64,000 nt of DNA from Symbiodinium natans. Taxonomy: Eukaryota > Sar > Dinophyceae > Suessiales > Symbiodiniaceae. Position numbers and translations under genes: made by a program. Under the pieces are notes generated by a model that searched no databases, was not told the origin of the DNA, and saw nothing but the letters and a program-made list of their open reading frames with translations. Positions within the stretch are counted from its first letter, which is position 1, and each line of letters starts with the position of its first letter. Where the stretch lies: the NCBI GenBank assembly GCA_905221605.1, contig CAJNDS010001557.1:698501-762500 (forward strand). Direction: 5' to 3'. This document shows positions 8,700 to 17,039 of this stretch, one piece after another.

Positions 8700-8897
8700 A
8701 TGGATTGTTTGTGTTTTAAGAAAGAGAAGAAAGAAACCACGAGTGCTTGGTTAATTGAAAGAAGAAAGATAAGAATGTATAACGCTAGGTTAAGTGCTAT
8801 AATAGATGAACTGGAGGATTACCAGCATTTAAGTCAGTATAAGAAACGATTCAAATTGTTGTTTGAATTTTATCAATTACATGAATTGTTAAAATAA
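8700..8897 (+). CDS. Small helical protein of unknown function
   Basis: A 65-aa ORF whose ATG follows the palindromic leader TTAATATATATGTAATATTA. It begins MDCLCFKKEKK and is helical and charged after that. It is the last plus-strand gene of this cluster. The 200 bp that follow hold no further gene and contain a small palindrome (AATATT AATTAA AATATT, 9073-9090) before the convergent nuclease. Confidence 0.4.
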   Translation: MDCLCFKKEKKETTSAWLIERRKIRMYNARLSAIIDELEDYQHLSQYKKRFKLLFEFYQLHELLK

Positions 8898-9097
8898 TCA
8901 CTTAAAGTATTATTGATATGTATATTTGACAGTGTAAAGTTTTGCGTTAAGTCCCAGACATCATTCTTCTCCCCGCGTGTTTCGCTATACCATAAGCGTA
9001 TCATAAGAGTGCGGTAACGGTTAATTAGTTTGGAGATGTGCCCCTATTGCCCATTGCTCGTTCAAATGTTCGAATATTAATTAAAATATTAGAAGAT

Positions 9098-9748
9098 TTA
9101 CTTATTAATGTAATCTTGGTGTTTCTTTGTTCTTTCGTGCTTTCTTATAATACATTTTTGAACTTTTGAACCACAGCAACATTCAATTAATTCTTTCGCT
9201 TTGCTATCAATTTCATTTTTATGATTTACATAATAATTGTGTTTTTGTTCTTTTAAGTAATCTTTATTCTCTTCTCTATATTTAGCTGAATAGTTCTTCA
9301 TATACTCTTGTATCTTTTCTTTGTTTCTTGATTGGTAGTCTTTCACTTGTTCTTTGTTATTCTCATACCACTGTCTTAACCCCTCTTTGATTTTTTCTTG
9401 GTTTAATGGGTTATAGTATTCTTTGTATTCTTTTGGTGTCCTACCTGCTATACACCTATTCACACAGTCAGTATTTTGAATATAATAACCTTCTCTTCGC
9501 AATAATTCTTCCTTGCTTTCACAAGGGTAATTTTCAATTAGTTCTATTTTTACATTATCTTTTCCATATTCTTTAAAGATTTCAAGCGATGTTGTCCAGG
9601 TCTTCAAAGTGTTGTTCAGATACTTACAATAATCTTTTCTATGTCTTTCCATTCTTTTGCTTAGCTTTTCACAAGTGCTTCCAATATAACATTTATTATA
9701 TCCTATGTCAGTTATTTTATAAATTTTTCCGGTATTATACCTATTCAT
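9098..9748 (-). CDS. GIY-YIG endonuclease, intact
   Basis: A 216-aa protein. The N-terminus has the GIY-YIG core as KIYKITDIGYNKCYIGSTC, followed by the conserved Arg segment LSKRMERHR and a later REGYYIQ with the expected catalytic Glu region. A long Lys/Glu-rich helical linker leads to a C-terminal finger (ECCCGSKV...IIRKHERTKKHQ). It lies 22 bp downstream of the DNA polymerase stop on the same strand and may be co-transcribed with it. Such free-standing nucleases are common in large and mid-size DNA viruses of protists and usually act as homing endonucleases. Confidence 0.8.
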   Translation of the reverse strand: MNRYNTGKIYKITDIGYNKCYIGSTCEKLSKRMERHRKDYCKYLNNTLKTWTTSLEIFKEYGKDNVKIELIENYPCESKEELLRREGYYIQNTDCVNRCIAGRTPKEYKEYYNPLNQEKIKEGLRQWYENNKEQVKDYQSRNKEKIQEYMKNYSAKYREENKDYLKEQKHNYYVNHKNEIDSKAKELIECCCGSKVQKCIIRKHERTKKHQDYINK

Positions 9749-9770
9749 ACCACATTATACCGCTTTCTCT

Positions 9771-12056
9771 TTAAACCTTTACAATCGCATAATGTCCATA
9801 CGGCAAACTATTAACACTGTCTAAATAATATCTTTTATTATCATAACTACTCAAAGAAAGCTTAACTTGATTGATTGTATAAATGTTATGGTTTTTACTT
9901 CTAATGCTGTTAAATCTAACTGTTTCACTTTTATTATCTTTTAATGTTTCTTCATATTGTTGATAAGATAATTCTTTTTTAACTTTTAGTTTTGGAACTC
10001 CTTTGTTTTTCTTCTCCTCCTTGTCTTCATTATATACCTTAAACGCGTAACTCTTTGGTTTCAAAGCTATAAACTTAGTAATTATTTTACTTGAGCATTC
10101 ATCTTTGAAACATCCGAGTCTCTTCTTATTACTTACATCATAACATTTATGGTCTTTAGGATAATCGCTAAAATCCATTTCATTGCTAATTTGCTCGAAG
10201 TCATCATATACATCTTTAGTTTTAGTATGTATAACAAAGCTGTCCGTATCTGTATAAATTAATCTAACATTTTCGTTATACTTCTCTTTTAGAACATCAT
10301 AATAGAATGAATACATATGAACCTTTGAATAATCCAGTATAGACATTCCTACATATATGGGTTTATTTAGTTTAACCTTTTCTTTCAATTTCTCCACTCC
10401 TACTAGGTTTTCGTTTATTATGTGCCTGTGCTTGAATGTAGGATTATTAACGCATTTAGCATATCGTTCCTGTGTATCCACTAATTCAAAGTTAATGTGC
10501 TCCCTAACATTTTCCATCGTTTTGCCGTAACAAGAATTGTTCATTAGCTTATACAAATCCTTTTGAAAATCCGATGTTGCCTTCTTTCTCTTCTCGGTGT
10601 TAAAATCAATCCACGGCTTTAGCCATTCCTTCTGCTTGAATGAAATTACACGGTTTTTTTTCTTAATCTTCAGACCTTGTTTAAGATAAAACTGTAATGC
10701 TGATATGTGTAAAACATAATTAGACTTATCCATTACATTTAGTATTAGTTTATTTGTTTGTTCATCCTTTGCCTCCTTGCCCTGATGATATGCCTTATAA
10801 ATTTCTCTTTGAGTATTACTTAACATATCTGCCTTTACTTTCATTATTTCGGGTGCTAGCGGGTAATCTATATGCTTATCGTGTAGTTCTTTAGGGTATT
10901 CTAAATCAACATCAAAAATATAACCCTCATCTCCGTTCGTGTAGTTTGTAATTTCTTCCTCCGTAAAATCATCTAATTTATTTACAAATTTGATATCCTT
11001 ATATGGTAGTTTCTGGCACATTGCTAGACCATATAAGTTATTAGCATCTAAATAACTAATATATGATGTTTCTTTTGTTTCATCGTATTCTTCTCCCATA
11101 TATGGATTATTTGCTTCACTTTTTCTTGTCGCGCACTGGCACATTCCCCCGCGCAACCCGCTTTCAACCATCTTATAGATGTCTTCGTCATGAATCAGTT
11201 CTAGTTCAATGCCTGTTTTAAGTAGCATCGCATCCCAACTAAAATTAGGCAATGTTATGTAATGAGCGGGGTCTAATCCATAATCAACTAAACAAGTCTT
11301 TCTAAAGTTCTCAAAGACATCCGTTAGTAATAAAACATCAGTCTGTAAGTATAAGTCGTGATACTGACCTAGGTTTTTTATCTTAAAATGTTCCCATATC
11401 TTATTTGCTCTATCATATTCCGATTGTTTAATCCCTTCTTCTGTTAATTTACTGTAGAAGTCCTCTATTTTAGGTAGTGATGTTTCATTAAATCTATTAA
11501 AATCAGTAAAATAGTCGTAGGGATAAACGCCCTTATCAGTTAGTAAATCTAAATCAGTATCATCATTTACATAAACGCTTTTCTTACTAAAAGTAAATCC
11601 ATTCTGCCATTCATTCCTTTTCTCATTATCTTCATACTTAGTCAGTTTAACTAGTTTATCTAGGGAAGAAGATAAGAAACTAAAACTGTCTTTGAACTCT
11701 AGATTATCAACTGTGAATGTTACAAACTTCTCGCTGTTCTGTGCTATTACGCTTATCTTGTCCTTGTTCTTATTTAGCTTCTCCATATGTGATATTATTA
11801 GGTGAGCATCATAATTTTTAAGGTTGTTAAAAAATACTGGTATTTTAAAGTATTTGAAACAATAGTCTAAATTACATTTGTTGTGTGCCGCGCCTCTATA
11901 TTGTCCTGTAAAGTGGCAGTGGTCGGCCACTTTAGTTTTTGCTGGGTCTTTCGGGTTGAATGTGCCGCCGCATATAAAACAATGTGTTTCTTTTTTATGC
12001 TGTTCTTGTTGTTTGGTTGTCCATTGTAATTTCTTATTCTCCTTCATCTTGTCCAT
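9771..12056 (-). CDS. polB: Protein-primed family B DNA polymerase, exonuclease II/III and polymerase domains
   Basis: A 761-aa frame. It starts with a Cys finger (HCFICGG...ADHCHFTG) typical of Polinton-type polymerases. Exo II follows (FFNNLKNYDAHLI, around residue 75-87), then Exo III (YLQTDVLLLTDVF). The polymerase motifs are A (YLDANNLYG, near 332), B (KLMNNSCYGKT, near 510) and C (YTDTDSF, near 600), so all catalytic residues are present. Exo I is missing here and sits in the adjacent ORF at 12068-13573. In the -1 frame this ORF stays open upstream past that ORF's stop, so the two overlap as one gene. It would replicate a linear genome from a terminal protein primer. Confidence 0.88.
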   Translation of the reverse strand: MDKMKENKKLQWTTKQQEQHKKETHCFICGGTFNPKDPAKTKVADHCHFTGQYRGAAHNKCNLDYCFKYFKIPVFFNNLKNYDAHLIISHMEKLNKNKDKISVIAQNSEKFVTFTVDNLEFKDSFSFLSSSLDKLVKLTKYEDNEKRNEWQNGFTFSKKSVYVNDDTDLDLLTDKGVYPYDYFTDFNRFNETSLPKIEDFYSKLTEEGIKQSEYDRANKIWEHFKIKNLGQYHDLYLQTDVLLLTDVFENFRKTCLVDYGLDPAHYITLPNFSWDAMLLKTGIELELIHDEDIYKMVESGLRGGMCQCATRKSEANNPYMGEEYDETKETSYISYLDANNLYGLAMCQKLPYKDIKFVNKLDDFTEEEITNYTNGDEGYIFDVDLEYPKELHDKHIDYPLAPEIMKVKADMLSNTQREIYKAYHQGKEAKDEQTNKLILNVMDKSNYVLHISALQFYLKQGLKIKKKNRVISFKQKEWLKPWIDFNTEKRKKATSDFQKDLYKLMNNSCYGKTMENVREHINFELVDTQERYAKCVNNPTFKHRHIINENLVGVEKLKEKVKLNKPIYVGMSILDYSKVHMYSFYYDVLKEKYNENVRLIYTDTDSFVIHTKTKDVYDDFEQISNEMDFSDYPKDHKCYDVSNKKRLGCFKDECSSKIITKFIALKPKSYAFKVYNEDKEEKKNKGVPKLKVKKELSYQQYEETLKDNKSETVRFNSIRSKNHNIYTINQVKLSLSSYDNKRYYLDSVNSLPYGHYAIVKV

Positions 12057-12067
12057 AATCTCTTCTT

Positions 12068-13573
12068 TTATTTTATTAATGGTTGAACAAATCTATCCAT
12101 ACAATCTTCACCTCTGTATAAGTAAGGTGTTGCTTCGTTGGTTATGCTATTAACTACATTTAGCATAAAACCGCACGGTTTATGATGTTGGTAAGTGCCC
12201 TTCGGACACTTAGGACAACTATCGTTGTCGTATGCCCCCTTTATTCCATCAGATGAAGGGGTTGTTAAACACTCAAAGTCACCATAAATAACATAAGGGC
12301 ACTTAAGTTTCTTGTAATGTTTTTGAAAACTCATTTTTTCGTCTTCTTTTGGCATTACTATTTGTTGAATTTCGTGTGCCATACATCCCTTGATTAAGTG
12401 GTTGTTTAATAACTTCTCATTTGTAAAGCCGTGCTGACAATACATACAATGAAACACCTTTCCTTTGTATTTGTTGGTCTGCGCTCCCATTAACTTATTA
12501 TAATCCTTAATTAAAACATAATGATTATTATTATCCTCTTCTAAAAGTAGTAAATTAACGTGACACGATGGATTTTTAATTTTAGTAACTTTATTTACTA
12601 CTATGCTATTTGTTCCGTTCGGGTCTATAGCATAAACATTAACTGATATAGCTCTATCGTTTATTTCTTCAAAGGTGTCAATGTCTTCGTTTGATGCTGG
12701 AAACTCTACACCTTCCCATTTTATTAAATGATCATTTTCTTTTAGTTTGTTATAATGATACATCCTGTCGGGGTGGTCTTTCTTCATTATCTCGTAAAAT
12801 CTGGATTGAACGCAGTATTTGAAACAATAATCGTCGTCATTCTTAATATTAATACATGCCTTCTTAGTGGCAATCCATTTAGGTAATTCAATATACTTAC
12901 CCGCTCTTGTTGGGTTATATTTGTCATAATGAATTCTGATTTTTTCAATGTGTTCTATTTTGTATCCTGATTTGTTGAGTGCTGAGTTTCCTATGAGAAT
13001 TTCTATGTCTGACGCCATATTATCAACTGCTTTCTTTAATTCTTCTGGGTTGTTAATCGTGTAAATTCTGCTTGTAATTTTAAAAACCGCTTGTTCTTCC
13101 ATTTCTATATGTGTAAAAGCGACGTCTATATCAATCCTAATTTTCATATTGTTGTTCTTGTCTAAAAACTCCCTTAATCTTGGTTCTTGATATTTTAAAT
13201 GTGTTAGTCCTCTTGTTCCCTTTAATAATGGTGATATGTTTGAAATAGAATATGAGTTGGCATATCGTTTAAAGGCACTTGTTTCATTTGTGACCCTTGC
13301 TTTTTTATTAATAACATATTTCTTCAATGCCTTTCTAATTGCTATGCCTTTCGTTGCCGTCTTTAATATATCATATCGTTTAAAACCCTGTGTTTTGGAT
13401 ACTGTCCTGAGTTTCTTCTTTAATCTATTTGAAAGTGGTTTTTCTTTATTATATGTGTATTCCTTTTCATCTATAATAACCTTGTTTAGGTTTTTATTCC
13501 CACGCATTTTTATGTTGCCTATGCGACTACTTATTAGGTAGTCCATTATATGACCATAATCCGGTTCTACCAT
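12068..13573 (-). CDS. polB: Protein-primed family B DNA polymerase, N-terminal part with Exo I
   Basis: A 501-aa frame upstream of the catalytic half. It contains a C2H2-like finger (FHCMYCQHGFTNEKLLNNH) and then CPYVIYGDFECL, the Exo I motif with Asp at about residue 432, in the spacing known for Polinton polymerases. It stops at TAA 12068-12070 just after DRFVQPLIK. The continuation lies in the -1 frame. The region around the stop is A-rich (ATAAAATAAAAG on the coding strand), a likely place for indel or slippage. The first 400 residues may include the terminal-protein-like part. The ATG at 13573 is followed by MVEPDYGHIM. Confidence 0.82.
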   Translation of the reverse strand: MVEPDYGHIMDYLISSRIGNIKMRGNKNLNKVIIDEKEYTYNKEKPLSNRLKKKLRTVSKTQGFKRYDILKTATKGIAIRKALKKYVINKKARVTNETSAFKRYANSYSISNISPLLKGTRGLTHLKYQEPRLREFLDKNNNMKIRIDIDVAFTHIEMEEQAVFKITSRIYTINNPEELKKAVDNMASDIEILIGNSALNKSGYKIEHIEKIRIHYDKYNPTRAGKYIELPKWIATKKACINIKNDDDYCFKYCVQSRFYEIMKKDHPDRMYHYNKLKENDHLIKWEGVEFPASNEDIDTFEEINDRAISVNVYAIDPNGTNSIVVNKVTKIKNPSCHVNLLLLEEDNNNHYVLIKDYNKLMGAQTNKYKGKVFHCMYCQHGFTNEKLLNNHLIKGCMAHEIQQIVMPKEDEKMSFQKHYKKLKCPYVIYGDFECLTTPSSDGIKGAYDNDSCPKCPKGTYQHHKPCGFMLNVVNSITNEATPYLYRGEDCMDRFVQPLIK

Positions 13574-13851
13574 ATACTATATAGTCGTTTTTCTTTAAGT
13601 AGATTTTTGGTAGGGTTTTGTGTTGGTGGTTTTGGGTTGGTGGGTTTGGGTTTGTAACATGAAACTTAGGATGATGTTTTAAAACCTTATCCGAGTTTTG
13701 ATTTTTGATATTGTCGTTGTTGTTTTGTTTGTGTGTTTTTGTCAGTGTTTTCCCTATGTTTTTTCGTTGGTGTGTCTTTCAATGTGTGGTTAGTCTTGAT
13801 GGTGGCTTCAGCATCCTATCAAAACGGATGTGGCTTTCACGATGGTGTTTT
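13574..13851. other. Spacer upstream of DNA polymerase
   Basis: A T/G-rich stretch (runs such as TTTGGTAGGGTTTTGTGTTGG and GTTGTTGTTTTGTTTGTGTG) between the polymerase start and a tandem repeat. I see no supportable gene. It should hold the polymerase promoter. Confidence 0.4.
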
Positions 13852-13962
13852 AGACATTATGGTATGGGGGGCATAGCATTATGGTATGGGGGGGCATAGC
13901 ATTATGGTATGGGGGGGCATAGCATTATGGTATGGGGGGCATAGCATTATGGTATGCGGGGC
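13852..13962. repeat. Tandem repeat, about five copies of a 22-24 bp unit
   Basis: Units of the form GCATTATGGTATGGGGGG follow one another with small differences in the length of the G run. They lie at the polymerase-side end of the viral gene block. This may be part of a viral terminal repeat or a replication/packaging site; the other viral end is outside the window, so this is untested. Confidence 0.7.
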
Positions 13963-14014
13963 ATAGCATACACTAATGCTTTTTCGGCATCTTTAGTGAG
14001 AAAATGCCACATCC

Positions 14015-14140
14015 GAGGCAATGCCGTTTCGGCATGTGGGTATGCTGGGTTCGGCATATGCTTATGCTGGGTTGCACATAATGCTTACGAGGCAATGCCG
14101 TTTCAGCATACTAGTATGCTGGGTTCGACATACGGGTATG
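14015..14140. repeat. Two direct repeats of about 52 bp with palindromic GCAT motifs
   Basis: Copies at 14015-14066 and 14089-14140, offset 74 bp, share GAGGCAATGCCGTTTC and TATGCTGGGTTC. Each is full of short palindromes (GGCATATGC, GCATACTAGTATGC). Such dense dyads resemble a protein-binding or origin-like site. Confidence 0.55.
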
Positions 14141-14587
14141 TTCATTGAAAGTTCATTCAAAGAAAAAGCCCTAAAATGGTTTAAAGACTACGCCCCATTA
14201 TATGGTATGGAGAATATGAACCAAGAATGTAGGCAATGCTCAAAATGTAAAAAGTCTAAAACCCTAGACAACTATAGACCTGACAGACAACTATGTAACC
14301 AATGTTTAGAAGAAAAAGCAAGATATAGAGAGAACCACCGAGAAGAATTAAGAGAGAAAGCAAAAGAATATTATCAAGATAATAAAGATAAGAAGAAAGA
14401 ATATAATGAACGAACAAGGGAGAGAAGACTAGAGAAGAAGAAAGAATATAGGACTAGAACTATAGAATGTCCTTATTGTTTTAAGACTATAAACTTAAAT
14501 AACAAATCATCGCATGATAAGACTAAAAAGCATCAAACGAATTTGACAAAGCAAAACGAAACAGAAACCGACACTGAAGCAAACTAA
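14138..14587 (+). CDS. Zinc-finger protein sharing the tail of the viral GIY-YIG nucleases
   Basis: I chose ATG 14138 (MFIESSFKEKALKW) because the upstream extension of the same frame is repeat sequence; ATG 14207 is an alternative. The protein of about 149 aa has a Cys cluster (CRQCSKCKKSKTLDNY, then CNQC) in place of a nuclease core. An E/K/R-rich helical linker follows, then a C-x2-C...H...H tail (ECPYCFKT...SSHDKTKKHQ) like those of the two GIY-YIG genes. The N-terminal cluster resembles the zinc ribbon often next to HNH nucleases, but no HNH motif follows. It may be a DNA-binding remnant of a mobile nuclease. Confidence 0.55.
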   Translation: MFIESSFKEKALKWFKDYAPLYGMENMNQECRQCSKCKKSKTLDNYRPDRQLCNQCLEEKARYRENHREELREKAKEYYQDNKDKKKEYNERTRERRLEKKKEYRTRTIECPYCFKTINLNNKSSHDKTKKHQTNLTKQNETETDTEAN

Positions 14588-15128
14588 AGCAACCATAACA
14601 TTATTACTAATATAATGAAATGGTTGAACTGACTAATAAACCCTAGGAATAACCCAAAGTTAAACAATGTCTAGACCATACTAAGCCCAGACTAGGCTTT
14701 ATGTTAGGCTTTTCTACGAACCGCCTAACTAAAGTCTGTTATAGCCTAACCCAGAGACCGAAAATAACGAATAAGACAACAAGAACCAAAAGTTAAGAAT
14801 AACTACTAGGCCTAAAAATGAAAACATAACAGACTAAACAAATACTTAAAACAAAATTACACCCCTAGGGTCAAGCACTAAAACAAACGAGGAGCCCAAC
14901 CCAAACAAAACGAATAAGACACCCCGAAGAAAAAACGAATAAGACGACCACAGCAAGAAACTAGACCCCAGAGAGCAAGAAATGAAAACGAGACAGGCAC
15001 GAAGGAAATGAAAAGATATGAGACAATGATGAAAGACAAAGAACGAAGCAGACACAGCAACCCCTGACGCCTTGACCTTAGGATCCTTATTTTCTCTATT
15101 TTTTTTTGGGGGGGGGGGTCGTCTTAAG
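14588..15128. other. Junction stretch between viral block and telomere-like repeats
   Basis: About 540 bp with no supportable gene. Composition shifts from viral A/T to A/C-rich sequence, with a recurring ACGAATAAGAC near 14768, 14918 and 14936. It ends in T9 followed by about 10 G just before the first CCCTAAA-type repeats. Open frames on the minus strand here are low-complexity Phe/Ser/Leu runs. Confidence 0.5.
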
Positions 15129-15209
15129 ACAAACCCCACACCCAAAACCCCAAACCCCAAACCCCAAACCCTAAACCCTGATGAGGTTTGTCATGAGATA
15201 ACACCTAAG

Positions 15210-15265
15210 GCTACCTCCTGATCCTCCTGGGAGTGCTTGCGTTTGGCAGCGGCGGCTGGCTGGAG
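15210..15265 (+). other. Exon-like island, hydrophobic segment
   Basis: After CCTAAG the frame reads YLLILLGVLAFGSGGWLE, a likely membrane helix, and ends before repeats resume. The downstream border lacks a GT. It may be the first visible exon of a multipass membrane protein whose other candidate exons follow to 16939. Confidence 0.35.
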
Positions 15266-15456
15266 ATACTTACCCGAAACCCTAAACCCTAAGCCCTAAA
15301 AACCCCAAACCCTAAACCCTAAACCCTGAACCCTAAACCCTAAACCCTAAACCCTAAACCCTAAACCCCAAACCCCAAACTCTAAACCCTAAACCCCAAA
15401 CCCTAAACCCTAAACCCCAAACCCGAAACCCTAAACCCTAAACCCTAAACCCTAAG

Positions 15457-15542
15457 GCAGCTTGCTGGAGATCCTGGAGTACGGAGGCTGCGTTACCTGG
15501 CTGCACCTCCTCGAGGCGGTGAAGCCTGGTCTGTTTCAGGAG
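15457..15542 (+). other. Exon-like island with repeat-derived splice sites
   Basis: The upstream repeat ends CCCTAAG (AG acceptor). The island reads SLLEILEYGGCVTWLHLLEA, then VKPGLFQE, and is followed directly by GTTTAGG of the next telomeric tract, which supplies the GT donor. It is open throughout and amphipathic. Confidence 0.5.
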
Positions 15543-15827
15543 GTTTAGGGTTTAGGGTTTAGGGTTTAGGGTTTGGGGTTTAGGGTTTAGGGTTTAGGGT
15601 TTGGGGTTTGGGGTTTGGGGTTTGGGGTTGGGGGTTTAGGGTCATTGGATGGGCGGCATGTAAACGTCGACCCAGCTTTGTCAAAATCGTAGAGGTTGAA
15701 GGATTTAGGCCTCGACTCAGGGAAACCTGCGAAGGCCCTTGGAGAAAGACACCCGAAGCCCTTAGAAACCCCTCAACAAAGTACTCCTACCCAATTCTTC
15801 GCAGAAAGAAACCGAGATGAGCTGTAG

Positions 15828-15931
15828 GATGATCTTCCTACATTTCGGCCTCCTGGTCTACTTCGCCCGGGCCAAAAAGCACATTGAGCACGCCTGGACC
15901 GTCCTGTCGCTGTTCCTCTGGACGCTTTGTG
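15828..15931 (+). other. Exon-like island, membrane segment
   Basis: Acceptor CTGTAG and donor GTACTT bound an open frame MIFLHFGLLVYFARAKKHIE followed by HAWTVLSLFLWTLCG, two hydrophobic stretches separated by a basic loop. This is the most membrane-protein-like exon of the cluster. Confidence 0.55.
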
Positions 15932-16037
15932 GTACTTTACTGTAACTTTGGATCCTTACTTTAGGGTTTAGGGTTTAGGGTTTAGGGTTTAGGGTTTAGG
16001 GTTTGGGGTTTAGGGTTTAGGGTTGTTTCTTATTAAG

Positions 16038-16169
16038 GCAGCTAAACGTGTAATTTATAGCTACCCTCCTGAGTGCAGCCAAGGACGTTTTATCCGGGCT
16101 GGGCTCGAATCTGTGGATTTCTTCTGGAGTTCCAGCTGCACATTCCCTGCGGCCTGCACCTTACTGTTG
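16038..16169 (+). other. Exon-like island of about 132 bp
   Basis: Acceptor ATTAAG and donor GTTAGT flank an open frame (AAKRVIYSYPPECSQGRF, then IRAGLESVDFF and a Cys/Ser-rich end). Codon use is not simply GC-driven, which favours real coding. Its phase does not join cleanly to the island at 15828-15931, so it may belong to another isoform or gene. Confidence 0.45.
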
Positions 16170-16239
16170 GTTAGTAGGGAACCCTAAACCCTAAACCCTA
16201 GACCCTAAACCCTAAACCCTAAACCCTAAACCCTACACC

Positions 16240-16497
16240 CTCATTCCCTCATTCCCTCATTCCCTCATTCCCTCATTCCCTCATTCCCTCATTCCCTCAT
16301 TCCCTCATTCCCTCATTCCCTCATTCCCTCATTCCCTCATTCCCTCATTCCCTCATTCCCTCATTCCCTCATTCCCTCATTCCCTCATTCCCTCATTCCC
16401 TCATTCCCTCATTCCCTCATTCCCTCATTCCCTCATTCCCTCATTCCCTCATTCCCTCATTCCCTCATTCCCTCATTCCCTCATTCCCTCATTCCCT
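16240..16497. repeat. Octamer minisatellite (CATTCCCT)n, about 32 copies
   Basis: A nearly perfect tandem array of the 8-mer CATTCCCT follows directly on a CCCTAAA tract (one copy of CCCTACAC bridges). The period is 8, not the 7 of the telomere repeat. Confidence 0.95.
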
Positions 16498-16513
16498 ACG
16501 AACCAGCAGTAAG

Positions 16514-16622
16514 GCACGCCTGGGATGGCTACGAGTTCTTCGCGGGCTACGCCTGCGCTGGCGCCTTGCTGCTGCTTGCCCGCCGCCAGCGCAGGCTCGC
16601 CCAGACTGCCAGTCGCATCTCG
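16514..16622 (+). other. Exon-like island, membrane segment
   Basis: Acceptor CAGTAAG and donor GTAGGC bound an open frame HAWDGYEFFAGYACAGALLL followed by a basic RRQRRLAQTASRIS tail. This pattern fits a transmembrane helix with positive-inside residues. Other frames are also open here because of high GC, so confidence is moderate. Confidence 0.5.
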
Positions 16623-16797
16623 GTAGGCGCTTGGGGACCATTTTGTATTAGGGTTCAGGGTTCAGGGTTCAGGGTTCAGGGTTTAGGGTTTAGGGTTTAG
16701 GGTTTAGGGTTTAGGGTTTAGGGTTTAGGGTTTAGGGTTTAGGGTTTGTTGGGTTTAAGAGGATCATGTTCAGGAGTATGTTTCAGAGGGTTGTAAG

Positions 16798-16939
16798 GGC
16801 CACTCCAGGCACGGACCGGGGCCCGTTTCTCACTTCTGCGTCCGTGCTGCTGCTGAGCAGCGCGGTCTTCTCGGCGTACTCGCTGGTCGACCTCGTCAAC
16901 GCCTACGTCTCGGACACCTTCCTGCGATGCCCGGGTTGA
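16798..16939 (+). other. Exon-like island with stop codon (candidate last exon)
   Basis: After TTGTAAG the frame reads ATPGTDRGPFLTSASVLLLS, then SAVFSAYSLVDLVNAYVSDT and FLRCPG, ending at TGA 16937-16939. The central part is hydrophobic. It may close the multipass membrane protein gene spread over 15.2-16.9 kb. Confidence 0.45.
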
Positions 16940-17039
16940 GCCCCACACTGTTGTGCACCGTCCCCTTCTTACCAGGTCAGAAAGCAGTTGTGCCTGATCC
17001 AAAGCGATGAAAACAAGACACCCAGCCAGGTCTTTTGTG

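Noticed and set aside
8898-9097. Possible tRNA or small RNA in the gap
   Set aside because: No cloverleaf or other recognisable structure beyond one short AT palindrome.
14846-15160. 104-aa minus-strand frame at the junction
   Set aside because: Low-complexity Phe/Ser/Leu translated from A/C-rich DNA and running into telomeric repeat and a G-run.
16240-16497. Regular array as a possible CRISPR
   Set aside because: An 8-bp unit with no spacers; a minisatellite.
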